From: Sphingobium sp. V4
GTDB lineage: Bacteria > Pseudomonadota > Alphaproteobacteria > Sphingomonadales > Sphingomonadaceae
Assembly: GCF_029590555.1 (NCBI RefSeq)
Contig: NZ_CP081001.1
Span: forward strand, 2,108,001 to 2,172,000
Direction: 5' to 3'
Length of the DNA stretch: 64,000 nt
In this document: one piece after another, positions 51,910 through 62,372 of the stretch
Position numbering within the stretch: position 1 is the stretch's first letter
How the letters are laid out: each line of letters begins with the position of its first letter
The notes under the pieces: generated by a model
Databases searched by the model: none
The model's input: only the letters and a program-made list of their open reading frames with translations
What the model was told of the DNA's origin: nothing
Program-made: the position numbers and the translations under genes

Positions 51910-53264
51910 GCCAGTTCCTCCTCAAGCGCCTTGGCAAGGGTTTCGATATCCTCAGCAGTTACCGTCTCTGTGACGGCGACGACCAGGCCGTGGCCGATCT
52001 CCGGCGCGGCCGGGAAGAGACGGCCGAGCGAGACGCCGCCCAGCACGCCCCTGTCGGCGAGGTTGCGGACGACGTCGCGCGCGTCCTTCGACAGGATCAG
52101 CGTGAATTCGTTGAAGAAGCTGTCGTTGAGCAAGGTCACGCCCGGCACCTGAGCCAGACGGTCGGCGGCCTGAACCGCAAGACCGTGGTTGAGCGCCGCG
52201 AGATCGCGCAGGCCCCGCTCGCCCAGCAGGGTCATGTGGATGCTGAACGCCAGCGCGCACAGGCCCGAATTGGTGCAGATGTTCGACGTCGCCTTCTCGC
52301 GGCGGATATGCTGTTCGCGGGTGGAGAGGGTCAGCACGAAGCCGCGCTTGCCCGCCGCGTCCACCGTCTCGCCGCACAGGCGGCCGGGCATCTGGCGGAC
52401 ATATTTCTGCTTGCACCCGAAGAGGCCGAGATAGGGTCCGCCGAACTGAAGGCCGACGCCGATCGACTGGCCTTCGCCGACGACAATGTCCGCGCCCATA
52501 TGGCCTGGCGCCTTGATCGCACCGAGGGCTACCGGCTCCGTCACAACCGCGACCAGCAGCGCCCCGGCCGCATGGGCGGCGTCGGCGAGCGGGGTCAGGT
52601 CGGCGATGCGGCCCAATATGTCGGGATATTGCACGACGACGCAGCTCGTATCCTTGTCGATGGCAGCGATCAGCCCGTCGATGTCGGTCGCGGCGTCGAG
52701 CGTGGGCGCTTCATGCACCAGCGCGTCGCCGGTGAACTTCGCCATGGTGTTGGCGACCGAGACATAATGGGGATGCAGGCCGGACGAGAGCAGTGCCTTG
52801 CCCCGCTTGGTGATGCGACGGGCCATGCCGATCGCTTCCCAGCAGGCGGTCGAGCCATCATACATGGAGGCGTTCGCCACGTCGCAGCCCAGCAGGCGCG
52901 CCACCTGGGTCTGGAATTCGAACAGCACCTGGAGCGTGCCCTGCGCGATTTCCGGCTGGTAGGGCGTGTAGGCGGTCAGGAACTCGCCGCGCTGGATCAG
53001 ATGATCGACGCTGGCCGGGACATGGTGCTTGTACGCACCCGCTCCCAGGAAGAAAGGCGCTTCCCCCGCCGACAGGTTTTTCCGCGCAAGCGCCGCCATG
53101 TGGCGTTCGACCGCCAGTTCGCTGGCATGATCGGGCAAGTCCGCGATCTTGCCGCTGAGGCGGGCTTCAGCGGGGACATCCACGAACAGGTCGTCGATCG
53201 ACGTCGCGCCGATGACGGACAGCATCTCCTGACGGTCGGTGTCGGTAAGGGGTAGATAGCGCAT
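51906..53264 (-). CDS. gcvPA: Glycine dehydrogenase (decarboxylating) subunit 1
   Basis: N-terminal half of split P protein, 452 residues. It opens [20 protein letters not shown], and has the [41 protein letters not shown] region and [13 protein letters not shown]. The start at 53264 has AGGA seven bases upstream; an ATG at 53285 begins in a dispersed repeat. Splitting of P into two chains is usual in many bacteria. Confidence 0.95.
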   Translation of the reverse strand: MRYLPLTDTDRQEMLSVIGATSIDDLFVDVPAEARLSGKIADLPDHASELAVERHMAALARKNLSAGEAPFFLGAGAYKHHVPASVDHLIQRGEFLTAYTPYQPEIAQGTLQVLFEFQTQVARLLGCDVANASMYDGSTACWEAIGMARRITKRGKALLSSGLHPHYVSVANTMAKFTGDALVHEAPTLDAATDIDGLIAAIDKDTSCVVVQYPDILGRIADLTPLADAAHAAGALLVAVVTEPVALGAIKAPGHMGADIVVGEGQSIGVGLQFGGPYLGLFGCKQKYVRQMPGRLCGETVDAAGKRGFVLTLSTREQHIRREKATSNICTNSGLCALAFSIHMTLLGERGLRDLAALNHGLAVQAADRLAQVPGVTLLNDSFFNEFTLILSKDARDVVRNLADRGVLGGVSLGRLFPAAPEIGHGLVVAVTETVTAEDIETLAKALEEELA

Positions 53265-53280
53265 GATTTTTTCCTGCGGC

Positions 53281-53368
53281 GTCATTCCCGCGAAAGCGGG
53301 AACCCAACTCCAGACCTTGCGCCAAGCGGGACGCCGGGGAGATGGGCCCCCGCCTGCGCAGGGATGAC
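53281..53368. repeat. GTCATTCCCGCG..GGGATGAC-type repeat inside gcv operon
   Basis: GTCATTCCCGCGAAAGCGGGAA starts the block and CGCCTGCGCAGGGATGAC ends it, giving inverted outer arms. It occupies the gap between gcvH and gcvPA. It resembles a widely dispersed proteobacterial intergenic palindrome family. Confidence 0.55.
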
Positions 53369-53378
53369 GATTAAGAGA

Positions 53379-53750
53379 TCAGAGACTCGCCACGAATTTC
53401 TTGTAGGCGGCTTCGGTCATCAGGCCTTCCAGCTCGCTGGCGTCGGTGATGCGCAGCTTGAAGAACCAGCCATCTTCCTCGGCATCGCTGTTCACCAGCG
53501 CGGGTTCGTCCTCCAGCGCGCTGTTGCTTTCGACCACTTCGCCCGAGATCGGCGCATAGACGTCCGACGCGGCCTTGACCGATTCCACCACGGCGGCGTC
53601 GTCGCCCTTCTCGAAATTCGTGCCTTCGGCAGGCAGTTCGACGAACACGATGTCGCCCAGCTGTTCCTGCGCATAATCGGTGATGCCGACGGTGGCGATG
53701 TCGCCCTCCACGTCGATCCATTCATGTTCGTCGGTGAAATAGCGGCTCAT
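53379..53750 (-). CDS. gcvH: Glycine cleavage system H protein
   Basis: Lipoyl carrier protein of 123 residues. The lipoylated Lys is in [21 protein letters not shown] (about 60). The N-terminus [30 protein letters not shown] is typical. Normal length. It is 65 bases downstream of gcvT and is separated from gcvPA by an intergenic repeat. Confidence 0.97.
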   Translation of the reverse strand: MSRYFTDEHEWIDVEGDIATVGITDYAQEQLGDIVFVELPAEGTNFEKGDDAAVVESVKAASDVYAPISGEVVESNSALEDEPALVNSDAEEDGWFFKLRITDASELEGLMTEAAYKKFVASL

Positions 53751-53815
53751 GATGATACTCCCCGGAATGATTTGCTTGAAATCATGACCAACAAAAACGT
53801 CGGAAAGAATAAGGT

Positions 53816-54967
53816 TCAGGCCTTGCGGCGGTAACGATGCGGCACGAAGGGCATCGCGGCAACCGTGGCGGATATGCGCTTGCCGCGAACCTCGATTTCC
53901 AGCGCCGTGCCCTCCGCGCTGTGCGGCAGGCTGACCCAGCCCATGGCGATCGGCGCGCCGACGGTCGGCGCGAAGCCGCCCGACGTGACTTCCCCGACCT
54001 GCGCGCCGGCGGCGAAGATCGGCGCGCCTTCGCGGGCCGGCAGGCGCCCCTCGATCTTCAGCCCCACGCGCTTCGACCCCGGCCCATCGGCCAGTTCCTT
54101 GATTACGCGGGCATGGCCGATGAAGCCGCCTTCCTCGCGGCGGCGCTTCTGGATGGCGAAGCCCAGGTCCGCGCCGATGGTGCTGACGGCGGGCGACAGG
54201 TCATGGCCGTAGAGCGGTAGCCCGGCTTCCAGACGCAGCGAGTCGCGCGCGCCAAGGCCGATCGGCTTGACCTGCGGCAGGTCGCACAGCGCATCCGCCA
54301 GCAGGGTCGCATCCTGCGCCGGCACGCTGATCTCGAACCCGTCCTCTCCGGTATAGCCCGACCGGCTGATCCACAGCGGAACGCCGCGCCAGGCGAAGAG
54401 ACCCGACTGCATGAAGATGAGGTCGGCGGTTTCGGGAATCAGCGCGGCAAGCGCCTCGCCCGCTTCCGGTCCTTGCAGCGCCAGCAGCGCCTGATCGTCC
54501 ATGTGATTCATCACGACTTCGTCGGGCAGATGTTCGATCATCCAGCCGATATCGTCATATTTGGTCGCACCGTTGACGACCATGTAGATGGCGGCCCCAT
54601 CGAAGGCGCCGTCGCCCGGCCGCGACACCATCAAATCGTCGAGAATGCCGCCTTCTTCATCCAGCAGCATCGAATAGCGCTGGCGGAAAGGCTTTAGCCC
54701 CTTTATGTCGCTGGGCAGCAGATATTCGAGCGCCTCGTCCACGCCCTCGCCCGAAAAGGCGATCTGGCCCATATGGCTGACGTCGAACAGACCGGCATGT
54801 TCGCGGGTCCAGGCATGTTCCGCCATGATGCCGTCATACTGGATCGGCATATGATAGCCGGCGAAACCGACCATGCGCGCGCCTCTGGCGCGGTGCCAGG
54901 CGTCGAGCGGCAGTTCCTGCAGCGGCAATTCTTCTTCGAGGTGGGCGACGTCATCAGTGCCGGACAT
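53816..54967 (-). CDS. gcvT: Glycine cleavage system aminomethyltransferase (T protein)
   Basis: Tetrahydrofolate-dependent aminomethyltransferase of 383 residues. Signatures are [30 protein letters not shown] and [21 protein letters not shown]. It ends with the GCV_T C-terminal barrel. The start at 54967 gives [11 protein letters not shown]. It is the first gene of the operon and lies 78 bases after a glycine riboswitch. Confidence 0.96.
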   Translation of the reverse strand: MSGTDDVAHLEEELPLQELPLDAWHRARGARMVGFAGYHMPIQYDGIMAEHAWTREHAGLFDVSHMGQIAFSGEGVDEALEYLLPSDIKGLKPFRQRYSMLLDEEGGILDDLMVSRPGDGAFDGAAIYMVVNGATKYDDIGWMIEHLPDEVVMNHMDDQALLALQGPEAGEALAALIPETADLIFMQSGLFAWRGVPLWISRSGYTGEDGFEISVPAQDATLLADALCDLPQVKPIGLGARDSLRLEAGLPLYGHDLSPAVSTIGADLGFAIQKRRREEGGFIGHARVIKELADGPGSKRVGLKIEGRLPAREGAPIFAAGAQVGEVTSGGFAPTVGAPIAMGWVSLPHSAEGTALEIEVRGKRISATVAAMPFVPHRYRRKA

Positions 54968-55044
54968 GGAGCGGCCTTTCCGTGCGAGTTGCTGGCGACA
55001 AACGGCGCGGCCCGGAATCGGACCCGTCCTTTCTGCCACCCCCT

Positions 55045-55240
55045 CTGTCACGGAACCTGAGAGCTTTGACCAGCGGCCTTGCGGCCGACAAGCTTACCCC
55101 TTCGGTGGGACGGGAAGCCGTCCGCTTTCCAGAGTGCCTTGCGCGCGATGCGGTCCTTTGGCCTGAGAGATTCCGGGGCGGTTGCTCCTTCGGCGACGGG
55201 CAAGGCCTCAAAGGCTTCCCATGCTCTCCCGCATCGTGCC
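55045..55240 (-). promoter_or_regulatory. Tandem glycine riboswitch
   Basis: Reading leftward from 55240, two similar aptamers appear. Each has a GGAGAGC/CTCTGG-type opening, CGAAGG-A/G-G-C/T-AA and a closing CTCTCAGG (around 55160 and 55060). The first ends near 55150 and the second follows within about 20 bases, the classic tandem arrangement. It precedes gcvT and should raise expression of the gcv operon when glycine is abundant. The rest of the 371-base gap between dgt and gcvT shows no gene. Confidence 0.92.
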
Positions 55241-55338
55241 CCGCTGCCGAATCCACAGCACCGAGAGACAATTGTGCAATGCGTCAAAGGCGTGGCGGCG
55301 TCAATCGCAACTTCGCCTGCCCCCCCAAAAGGGCGAGA

Positions 55339-56493
55339 TCAGGCGAGCACCCCGCCGAAAATCTCCGCATGGCGCTTTTCGGCATAGCGGTCGGTCATGC
55401 CCGCGATGAAGTCGGCGATGTGGCGGCTGCGGGTCGGTTCCTCCAACGCGCAGTCGTCGCGCCATTCAGCGGGCATCAGGGCCGGATCGGCCTGATAGGC
55501 GCGGAACAGGTCGGTGACGATCACCCGCGCGCGGTCCGCCGCCGCGAGCTGATCGGGATGATGATAGAGGGTCGCGTACATGAAGCGCTTCAGTTCGCGT
55601 TCCTGTGCCGCCAGTGCGGGCGAGAAGGCGACCAGCGTGCGACCGAGCGTCCGGACATCCGCGACCGTCTCGACGCCGGACTCCGCGATGTTCCGCCGGG
55701 TCGCCTCGATCAGGTCGTTGGCCATGACGCCGATCTGCTCACGCACCAGTTCGCGCAGCAGCCGGTCCTGCGGCACGTCGGGATAGCGGGCGCGCACCCG
55801 ATCCCAGCTGTGGCGCACCAACGGCACGTCCAGCAACTGTTCGAGCGTCAGCAGCCCGGCGCGCAGGCCATCGTCTATGTCATGATTGTCATAGGCGATG
55901 TCGTCGGAAATGGCGGCAAGCTGCGCCTCCAGCGAGGCGTGGCTCGTCAGGTCGAGCGGAAACATCCCGTCCAGTTCCCGCATCGCCCAGCCCGGACTGG
56001 CGATCGGGCCATTATGCTTGGCCAGCCCCTCCAGCATTTCCCAGCTGAGATTGAGACCACGGAAGCGCGGATAGGGGCTTTCCAGCAGCATCAGTGTCCG
56101 AAGCGTATGGGCGTTGTGATCGAACCCGCCATGATCGTCGAGCGCGACCTCCAGCGCATCCTCCCCGGCGTGGCCGAAGGGGGGGTGGCCGATGTCATGC
56201 GCGAGACAGAGGGCTTCGGTCAGATCCTCGTTCAGCCCCAGCGTGCGCGCGGTGGTGCGCCCGATCTGCGCGACCTCCAGGCTGTGGGTCAGGCGGACGC
56301 GAAAATGATCGCCGTCGGGCGAGACGAACACCTGCGTCTTGTGCCGCAGCCGACGGAAGGCGATCGAATGGATGATCCGGTCCCGGTCGCGCTGGAAGAC
56401 ATCGCGCGGCCCCCGCATCTCCCCGCCCGGCTCGGCGTGGAGGCGGCCACGGCTGGCGGCGGGATGGCAGGCATAGGGCGCGAGCGTCGTCAT
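55339..56493 (-). CDS. Deoxyguanosinetriphosphate triphosphohydrolase-like protein
   Basis: HD-domain dNTPase of 384 residues, hydrolysing dNTPs to nucleoside and triphosphate. It has [33 protein letters not shown] and the metal site [18 protein letters not shown] (HD at about 120). [21 protein letters not shown] segment ([17 protein letters not shown]) supplies the last metal Asp. This is the shorter dgt type 2 class. It lies downstream of the SPOR gene. Confidence 0.93.
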   Translation of the reverse strand: MTTLAPYACHPAASRGRLHAEPGGEMRGPRDVFQRDRDRIIHSIAFRRLRHKTQVFVSPDGDHFRVRLTHSLEVAQIGRTTARTLGLNEDLTEALCLAHDIGHPPFGHAGEDALEVALDDHGGFDHNAHTLRTLMLLESPYPRFRGLNLSWEMLEGLAKHNGPIASPGWAMRELDGMFPLDLTSHASLEAQLAAISDDIAYDNHDIDDGLRAGLLTLEQLLDVPLVRHSWDRVRARYPDVPQDRLLRELVREQIGVMANDLIEATRRNIAESGVETVADVRTLGRTLVAFSPALAAQERELKRFMYATLYHHPDQLAAADRARVIVTDLFRAYQADPALMPAEWRDDCALEEPTRSRHIADFIAGMTDRYAEKRHAEIFGGVLA

Positions 56494-56584
56494 GCGGTGC
56501 CTCTTAGAACAGGTTCGATCAATATTGAACGGCTACGGAGGAGGAATGACCTGGACTGATCGCCCCGCCCCTCGGGCGGACCGA

Positions 56585-58477
56585 TCAATCGCCCGGCAAT
56601 TTCTCGACCACTTCCCCGGCATCGCTCTTCCAGGCGAAAACGTCGGCGCCGGCAGCCTTCAGCTTGGCCTCCAGTTCCTTGGCGCGGGCGAAACTGGCGA
56701 AGGGGCCGACGAGCAGGCGATTGGTGCGGCTCCAGCTGGCGCTCCAGGCATCCTGCGGCGCGAGCGTCGCGTATTTCCGGCGCAGGCCCTTCATGGTGAA
56801 GCCGAGCGCCGACTTGCTCTGGCCGACGCCGACCTGGAGCCAGTTGCGCGACGGGTTGGCGGCAAGGCGCTTCTTTTCCTCGACTTCCTTCTTCGCCTTG
56901 GCGTCTGCCTCCGCCTTGGCCTTGGTGGCGGCTTCCTTCTTCGCCTTGTCCGCCGCCGCCTTCGCCGCGGCCTGACGCTCGGCGCGGCGTTGAGCCTGGA
57001 GCGCGGCGATCTCATTCAGGTCGACGGCGGCGACGCTAGCCTGCCGCTCGGTGTCGGGCACGTCGATCGCACGGATGATGTCGGCCAGCGTCCGCGTCGC
57101 CTCCGGGTTGGGCGAGGGCGGCACCGGGGTGATGGGCTGGACCGACGACGGCGCGGATTCCGTCGCCGGAGGCTGCGTTGGCGGAGGCGCAGCCGCCTGC
57201 GACGCTGGCGGCGCGGCCGGCGTCCCGGCCTGGGCCAGCGCGATCGCGTTGAGTTGCGAGCTGGCATTGGAGGGCTGCGGCGTCGGGCGCGGCGGACTGT
57301 CGAACGATTCAAAACCGGGCGCCGGCGGTCCCTGCACCGATGGGGAGGGCGTGGAGGGGATCGTGGGCTGGCGCGCGGAGGGCGGCGGCGCCATTTGTGC
57401 CGTCGCGGCGGCTGGTGTCGACGGAGCCGGACGCGCAGCGGACGGTGGGGGCGTCTGCGCCTGCGCGACCTGTGCCGGGGCGGTCGTCGGTACCGGCGGA
57501 CGCTGGGCCGATGCCACGGCGCGGGAGGTGGGCAGACCTTCGGCGCGGGCGATCCGCGCCGCCGCGCGCTGCTGGCGACGCTGTTCGGCGCGGCTGAGCG
57601 GCTTGGCCTGGGCCGGCGGGATGGTGGCAGGCGCGGCCACGACAACGGCGGGAGGCTTCGGCGCGACCGCGACGCCCGGCGCGGGCGGCGTCCGCGTGAT
57701 CGCGGCGATCGTCGTGCCAGTCTGCGCCGGGAATTGCCCGAAATGAACCGCCGCCGCCTTCTGCGACGCAGTCAGATAGGGCATTTTCTGCATATAGGGC
57801 GTGATCGCCGCGGCGAGTTGCGCGGGCATGGTCTCATCGGCGATCTTCTTCGCTTCGGCCTGCCGGTTGTTCATCGCGTAGATGAAGGCGCGATAGCGCC
57901 AGGCCGCACGGTCACTCTTGTAGAGCAACGGCTCCAGCATCCTGTCGGCCCCCTGCACCTGCCCCGATATGCCGAGCGACGCGGCATATCGACGACGCAG
58001 TTCGGCATCGTCGGGGGTGCGGGCGAGCGCCGCCTGATAGTCGCGCTGCGCCCCGGCCTGGTCGCCGGTCATGTCGCGCGCAAGTCCGCGATCAGCGAGG
58101 ATGCCGGTGTCGGGATAGCCGAGGCGGGACGCCTGATCGAACAGCCGCGCGGCTTCGGCCGGATTCTGCAATTTCAGCATGACCCGCGCCAGTCCCGCCT
58201 TGATCCGGCCATTGCCGCTCTCGATCGCATCGGCCCGCGCGAAGAAGCCGGCGGCGCCATGGGGGTCGTCCAGCGCGAGCGCCGCTTCACCCGCCCCGAT
58301 CAGCGCGGCGACATCGCGAGGATTACTCGCAAGCCGGGTGAGATGGGTGTTGAGATCGGCAGCGTCGGTCGGGCGCGCGATCTGCGCCTGATCGGTCTGG
58401 GCCAGGGCGGGACTGGCGGAAATCAGGCCACCGACAGAAACGGTGGAGACGAGAATCCAGGCAAGAGATTGTATCAC
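56585..58477 (-). CDS. TPR and SPOR-domain envelope protein
   Basis: Secreted protein of 630 residues with a GTG start. A signal peptide covers residues 1-26 (ending SPALAQ). TPR-like helices occupy about 35-190. A long low-complexity Pro/Ala/Gln region lies at about 235-480, an Ala/Lys coiled segment at about 495-545, and a C-terminal SPOR-like domain at about 550-625 (WLQVGVGQSKSALGFTMKGLRRKYA). SPOR binds denuded septal peptidoglycan, fitting the neighbouring ftsZAQ. The role at division is inferred. Confidence 0.82.
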   Translation of the reverse strand: MIQSLAWILVSTVSVGGLISASPALAQTDQAQIARPTDAADLNTHLTRLASNPRDVAALIGAGEAALALDDPHGAAGFFARADAIESGNGRIKAGLARVMLKLQNPAEAARLFDQASRLGYPDTGILADRGLARDMTGDQAGAQRDYQAALARTPDDAELRRRYAASLGISGQVQGADRMLEPLLYKSDRAAWRYRAFIYAMNNRQAEAKKIADETMPAQLAAAITPYMQKMPYLTASQKAAAVHFGQFPAQTGTTIAAITRTPPAPGVAVAPKPPAVVVAAPATIPPAQAKPLSRAEQRRQQRAAARIARAEGLPTSRAVASAQRPPVPTTAPAQVAQAQTPPPSAARPAPSTPAAATAQMAPPPSARQPTIPSTPSPSVQGPPAPGFESFDSPPRPTPQPSNASSQLNAIALAQAGTPAAPPASQAAAPPPTQPPATESAPSSVQPITPVPPSPNPEATRTLADIIRAIDVPDTERQASVAAVDLNEIAALQAQRRAERQAAAKAAADKAKKEAATKAKAEADAKAKKEVEEKKRLAANPSRNWLQVGVGQSKSALGFTMKGLRRKYATLAPQDAWSASWSRTNRLLVGPFASFARAKELEAKLKAAGADVFAWKSDAGEVVEKLPGD

Positions 58478-58522
58478 ATGCCCGCCTTAACCGATCCGGG
58501 GTGAATGGCAAATTGATGCCAC

Positions 58523-58565
58523 AAAAAAGCGCGCCGGGCCGCTCCGGACGACCGATGGCGCGCTC
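58523..58565 (-). terminator. Rho-independent terminator after ftsZ
   Basis: Reading leftward, AGCGCGCC and GGCGCGCT form a perfect 8-bp stem with a 21-base loop, followed by TTTTTT. It closes the murB-ddl-ftsQAZ run. Confidence 0.8.
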
Positions 58566-58605
58566 ATTTTGGCGGCGGCGCGCGGCGGAACCGCGCGGCC
58601 GATCC

Positions 58606-60033
58606 TTACTGGTTGCTCTGCCGGTTGAGGAAGCGCGGGATGTCAACCCCCGGCGCGCTCTCGTCGGAACTGGGCGCTTTCTCGCTGCCACGGGTCAGGC
58701 CCGCCATCCGCTCGAACAGGGTGCCGCCGGTGGCGACGCGCGGCGCGGGCTGGGCCGGCGCGGCCGGAGCGGGGGCGGGCTGTTCGGCATTGTCTGCGCC
58801 CAGCACCAGCTCATCCTGGTCCGGCCCCTCGTCGGAGAAGACGGCCGCGGGCCTCGCCGGGGCGGCCACGACGGGCTTTTCGACCGGCGCGGGGGCCGGC
58901 GCTTCGGGCACGTCCAGTTCCAGCGTCTCCGGTTCGGGCGCGGGTGCGGGGATCGGCTGCGGCGCGGGCGCGACGGCAGCCGGACGCGACGCAGGCTGCG
59001 GCACGGCGACGGTCGGGCGGCTGGCGAAGCTGAAAGGCTGGGTCAGGGGCGCAGCCTGGGCGCCGACATCGCTGTCGATGCCGGTCGCCACGACCGAGAC
59101 GCGAATCTTGCCGTTCAGATTGTCGTTGAACGCGCTGCCCCAGATGATGTTGGCGTCCGGATCGACCAGTTCACGGATATGGTTGGCAGCCTCGTCCACT
59201 TCCATCAGGCGCATGTCGTCGCCGCCCACGATCGAGACGATGACGCCCTTAGCGCCGCGCATCGACACGCCGTCGAGCAGCGGGTTGGCGATCGCCTTCT
59301 CGGCGGCCTGGAGCGCGCGGCCATCGCCTTCGGCTTCGCCGGTGCCCATCATCGCCTTGCCCATTTCGCCCATCACCGAACGGACGTCAGCGAAGTCGAG
59401 GTTGATGAGGCCCGGCATGATCATGAGGTCGGTGATCGACCGCACGCCCTGTTGCAGCACCTCGTCCGCCATCTGGAACGCTTCCTTGAAGGTCGTGTTC
59501 GGATTGGCGATCAGGAAGAGATTCTGGTTCGGGATGACGATGAGCGTATCGACATGCTTCTGAAGCTCCTCGATGCCGCTTTCCGCCGACTTCATGCGGC
59601 GATTGCCCTCGAAGGTGAAGGGCTTTGTCACGACGCCGACGGTCAGGATGCCGCGTTCGCGCGCCGCCTTGGCGATGACGGGGGCCGCGCCGGTGCCGGT
59701 GCCGCCGCCCATGCCGGCGGTGATGAAGCACATATGCGCACCGTCGAGCGCCTGTTCGACCGACGCGATGGTTTCCTCCGCCGCCGCCTTGCCGATTTCG
59801 GGCCGCGAACCCGCGCCCAGCCCTTCGGTGATCTGCGGGCCGAGCTGGATGCGGCGTTCGGCCGGCGAGCTGTTGAGCGCCTGCGCATCGGTATTGGCCA
59901 CGATGAAGTCAACGCCTTCGACCGAGGCGGCGATCATGTTCGCGATGGCATTGCCGCCCGCGCCGCCGACGCCGATTACCGCAATGCGCGGCTTCAGTTC
60001 GTCCACATGAGGCGGGCTGATCTCAATGCTCAT
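58606..60033 (-). CDS. ftsZ: Cell division GTPase FtsZ
   Basis: Tubulin-like GTPase of the division ring, 475 residues. The GTPase domain has [13 protein letters not shown] and the tubulin signature [14 protein letters not shown] Pro/Ala-rich linker occupies about 325-460, and the C-terminal peptide is DIPRFLNRQ, which binds FtsA. The start at 60033 (MSIEISPPH) has GGGAGC seven to nine bases upstream; an ATG at 60078 is less supported. Follows ftsA after 105 bases. Confidence 0.97.
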   Translation of the reverse strand: MSIEISPPHVDELKPRIAVIGVGGAGGNAIANMIAASVEGVDFIVANTDAQALNSSPAERRIQLGPQITEGLGAGSRPEIGKAAAEETIASVEQALDGAHMCFITAGMGGGTGTGAAPVIAKAARERGILTVGVVTKPFTFEGNRRMKSAESGIEELQKHVDTLIVIPNQNLFLIANPNTTFKEAFQMADEVLQQGVRSITDLMIMPGLINLDFADVRSVMGEMGKAMMGTGEAEGDGRALQAAEKAIANPLLDGVSMRGAKGVIVSIVGGDDMRLMEVDEAANHIRELVDPDANIIWGSAFNDNLNGKIRVSVVATGIDSDVGAQAAPLTQPFSFASRPTVAVPQPASRPAAVAPAPQPIPAPAPEPETLELDVPEAPAPAPVEKPVVAAPARPAAVFSDEGPDQDELVLGADNAEQPAPAPAAPAQPAPRVATGGTLFERMAGLTRGSEKAPSSDESAPGVDIPRFLNRQSNQ

Positions 60034-60138
60034 ATTTACTGCTCCCTCAGCTTCCTCGTCAGGAAGCAACACCGTCATTTGTTAACACCAGAAAATAGAG
60101 GATTTCACCAGCTATTTTCGTCTTTGCGTTCATTCATA

Positions 60139-61422
60139 TCAATAGTTGGTCCGCATCGCGCGCATCATGCGCTGCCACCATTGGGGCGCGCCAAGACGAT
60201 GCACGGTCTGCGGCGCGGGCGCCATCGTGCGGAGATCAACCGGGTTGGAAGCGCCGTAAAGCGCGAGTCCCGCCAATGTCGCGAAAGCCGGCCCACTATG
60301 CGCTTCGGGCATGGCGGACAAGCCCCTTGGCCGCCCGATCCGCACGGCCCGGCCCAAAGCACCCTGCGCATAATCGGCAATGCCCTTCATTTCCGCGCCG
60401 CCGCCGGTCAGCACGACCTGGCGCCCGGTGCTGTTGAAGCCCATGCCCGACAGCGCCGCATTCACTTCGGTCATGATCTGGTTCAGCCGTTCGCAGATGA
60501 CGCCGACGAGCGCGGCGCGGGTGATCTTGCCCCCTTCCGCATTCGGCCCGGCTGCCTGCCCCGGCACCGCCACCTCGCCATGGGGCGGTGCGATCTCGAT
60601 CATCTCGCGAAAATCGCGAGGGTTCTGCATCGCGGAACCGTAGAAGCACTTGATCCGCTCCGCCTGGCTGCGGCGGATGCCGAAGGCCGAGGCGATGTCG
60701 TCGGTAATGTCGGACGCGCCGAACGGAATGGAATGGAGGCCCACCAGCATTCCGCCAGCATAAAGCGAGACATTGGTGACGCCCGCGCCCAGTTCCACCA
60801 GCGCGACGCCGAGGTCGCGCTCCTCCTCCGACAAACATGCGAGGCCGGTCGCGATCGGCGAGGCAACGATCGAATTGACGTTGAGATAGGCGCCGCGCAC
60901 GCACAGGTCGAGATTGGCGAGCGGCGCGCCGTCGGCCAGCACCACATGGATGTCGACGCCCAGAAGATCCGCGTGCATCCCCAGCGGCTTCTTGACCGGC
61001 ACCTTGCCGTTGATGGTGAAGCAGGTCGGCTGCGCATGGAGGACGATGCGGCCATCGGGGTCGATGCCCTGCTGGCCGGTGGTGAGGAGGTCGTCAATGT
61101 CCGCCTGCTCGACGCGATAGCCGCCCATGTCGCGCTCGACCGTGACGACGTCGCTCACCAGGCTGCCGCCCGAGAAGCTGACCCAGACATCCTCGATATT
61201 GGTGCCGGCGACCCGCTCGGCCTGCTCCACCGTTTCGCGCACGGCGAGTTCCGTCCGCTCCATGTCGGCGATGAAGCCCCGGCGCACGCCCCGGCTTTCG
61301 CGCTGGCCCGTGCCCAGGATCGCGAGTTCGCCGGTGTCGGTGCGGCCGGCGATCAGCGCCGACACTTTCCAGGAGCCAATGTCGATCGCGGTGATGAGCT
61401 TTTCGACCTTGGGCTGCGCCAT
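60139..61422 (-). CDS. ftsA: Cell division protein FtsA
   Basis: Actin-like membrane tether of FtsZ, 427 residues. It opens AAIDIGSWKVSALIAGRTDTG-like (ITAIDIGSWKVSALIAG), has the 1C/SHS2 domain with NIEDVWVSFSGG, LVELGAGVTNVSLYAGG in the phosphate-binding loop, and VVLTGGGAEMKGI. The C-terminal amphipathic helix is WWQRMMRAMRTNY. It starts five bases after ftsQ stops. Confidence 0.96.
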   Translation of the reverse strand: MAQPKVEKLITAIDIGSWKVSALIAGRTDTGELAILGTGQRESRGVRRGFIADMERTELAVRETVEQAERVAGTNIEDVWVSFSGGSLVSDVVTVERDMGGYRVEQADIDDLLTTGQQGIDPDGRIVLHAQPTCFTINGKVPVKKPLGMHADLLGVDIHVVLADGAPLANLDLCVRGAYLNVNSIVASPIATGLACLSEEERDLGVALVELGAGVTNVSLYAGGMLVGLHSIPFGASDITDDIASAFGIRRSQAERIKCFYGSAMQNPRDFREMIEIAPPHGEVAVPGQAAGPNAEGGKITRAALVGVICERLNQIMTEVNAALSGMGFNSTGRQVVLTGGGAEMKGIADYAQGALGRAVRIGRPRGLSAMPEAHSGPAFATLAGLALYGASNPVDLRTMAPAPQTVHRLGAPQWWQRMMRAMRTNY

Positions 61423-61427
61423 GGACC

Positions 61428-62372
61428 TTAGCCTTCCTCGCCTTCGTCCGGCGTCTTGGCGGCAGCGGCCGCCGCGCCCACCGGCTTTTCCTCGACCCGA
61501 CCCTGCGGCAGGCGCAGCACGAACCGGTCGGGATCACGCATGTCGAACTTGACGATGCCCCGGCCGAGCAGCCGGTTGACCCCGTCCATCCGCGCGAAAT
61601 TCACCAATGCGGATGCCGAATCCCTGTCGCCTTCCGGCAGGGAGAGGGTTTCCCCCGACTGAAAGCGCAGATCCCAGCGGCGGTTCCCGACCCAGGTCGC
61701 CCCGGCCAGCATGGGTTTCAAGGCAGGCGCATTTTCCATCAGCTTGTTGAGGCCGGCGGTCTGGAGATTGGCATTGGGGCCGACGACCAGGGGCAGGTCG
61801 GGCATGGCACCCGCAGACACCGACTGGAGCACGACCCCGGCCACGTCGATCAGGTGCAACTGGCCCTCATGCTGCCAGACGGCCACCGGATCGCGCTCGA
61901 CGATGTCGACCACGAGAGTGTCGGGCAGGCGGCGGGAAATGCGCGCATCCTTGACCCAGCCGAGTTTCAGCATGTCCTCGCGGACCCTGGGCAGGTCCAG
62001 CGAAAGCATGGAGCGGTCCACCTGCCCCAGCGCGATATTGTAGACGGGCAGTTCGTCCATCCGTTCGACGCCGCGCACCTCGACCTTCTCGACCTCGAAG
62101 CCGGCGCGCGCGGCGATGTCCGCCGCCTGCTGCCGCACCATGCCGGGCAGGCCCATGAAGATGGCGATGGCGATCACCAGACCGCCGACGATGGCGACGA
62201 TGACCCAGCTGGCCATGCGCTGGAGCGTGGCTTCGCTGACCGGCAGCAGTTCGATCAGCTGGTCGACCCAGCTGCGGCGCTTGAGCGTGCGGCCACGGCC
62301 GCCTTTCGTCGCCCTGCCCCTGGCGTTGCTCAGCCGCGCGGTGCCGCCGCGCCTGATCCGTGCTTCAGCCAT
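61428..62372 (-). CDS. ftsQ: Cell division protein FtsQ
   Basis: Divisome membrane protein of 314 residues. A basic cytoplasmic N-terminus (about 1-45) precedes a TM segment (VIVAIVGGLVIAIAIFMGL). The POTRA domain follows (about 85-155, GFEVEKVEVRGVERMDELPVYN), with LDLPRVREDMLKLGWVKDARISRRLPDTLVVDI next. The C-terminal tail is Ala-rich. The ATG overlaps the ddl stop by eight bases. Confidence 0.94.
   Translation of the reverse strand: MAEARIRRGGTARLSNARGRATKGGRGRTLKRRSWVDQLIELLPVSEATLQRMASWVIVAIVGGLVIAIAIFMGLPGMVRQQAADIAARAGFEVEKVEVRGVERMDELPVYNIALGQVDRSMLSLDLPRVREDMLKLGWVKDARISRRLPDTLVVDIVERDPVAVWQHEGQLHLIDVAGVVLQSVSAGAMPDLPLVVGPNANLQTAGLNKLMENAPALKPMLAGATWVGNRRWDLRFQSGETLSLPEGDRDSASALVNFARMDGVNRLLGRGIVKFDMRDPDRFVLRLPQGRVEEKPVGAAAAAAKTPDEGEEG

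Noticed and set aside
56492..58504. 670-codon plus-strand Arg/Gly-rich frame
   Set aside because: Low-complexity mirror of the Pro/Ala linker of the SPOR protein.
58501..61431. 976-codon plus-strand frame opposite ftsZ and ftsA
   Set aside because: Antisense of two essential division genes with all signatures intact.
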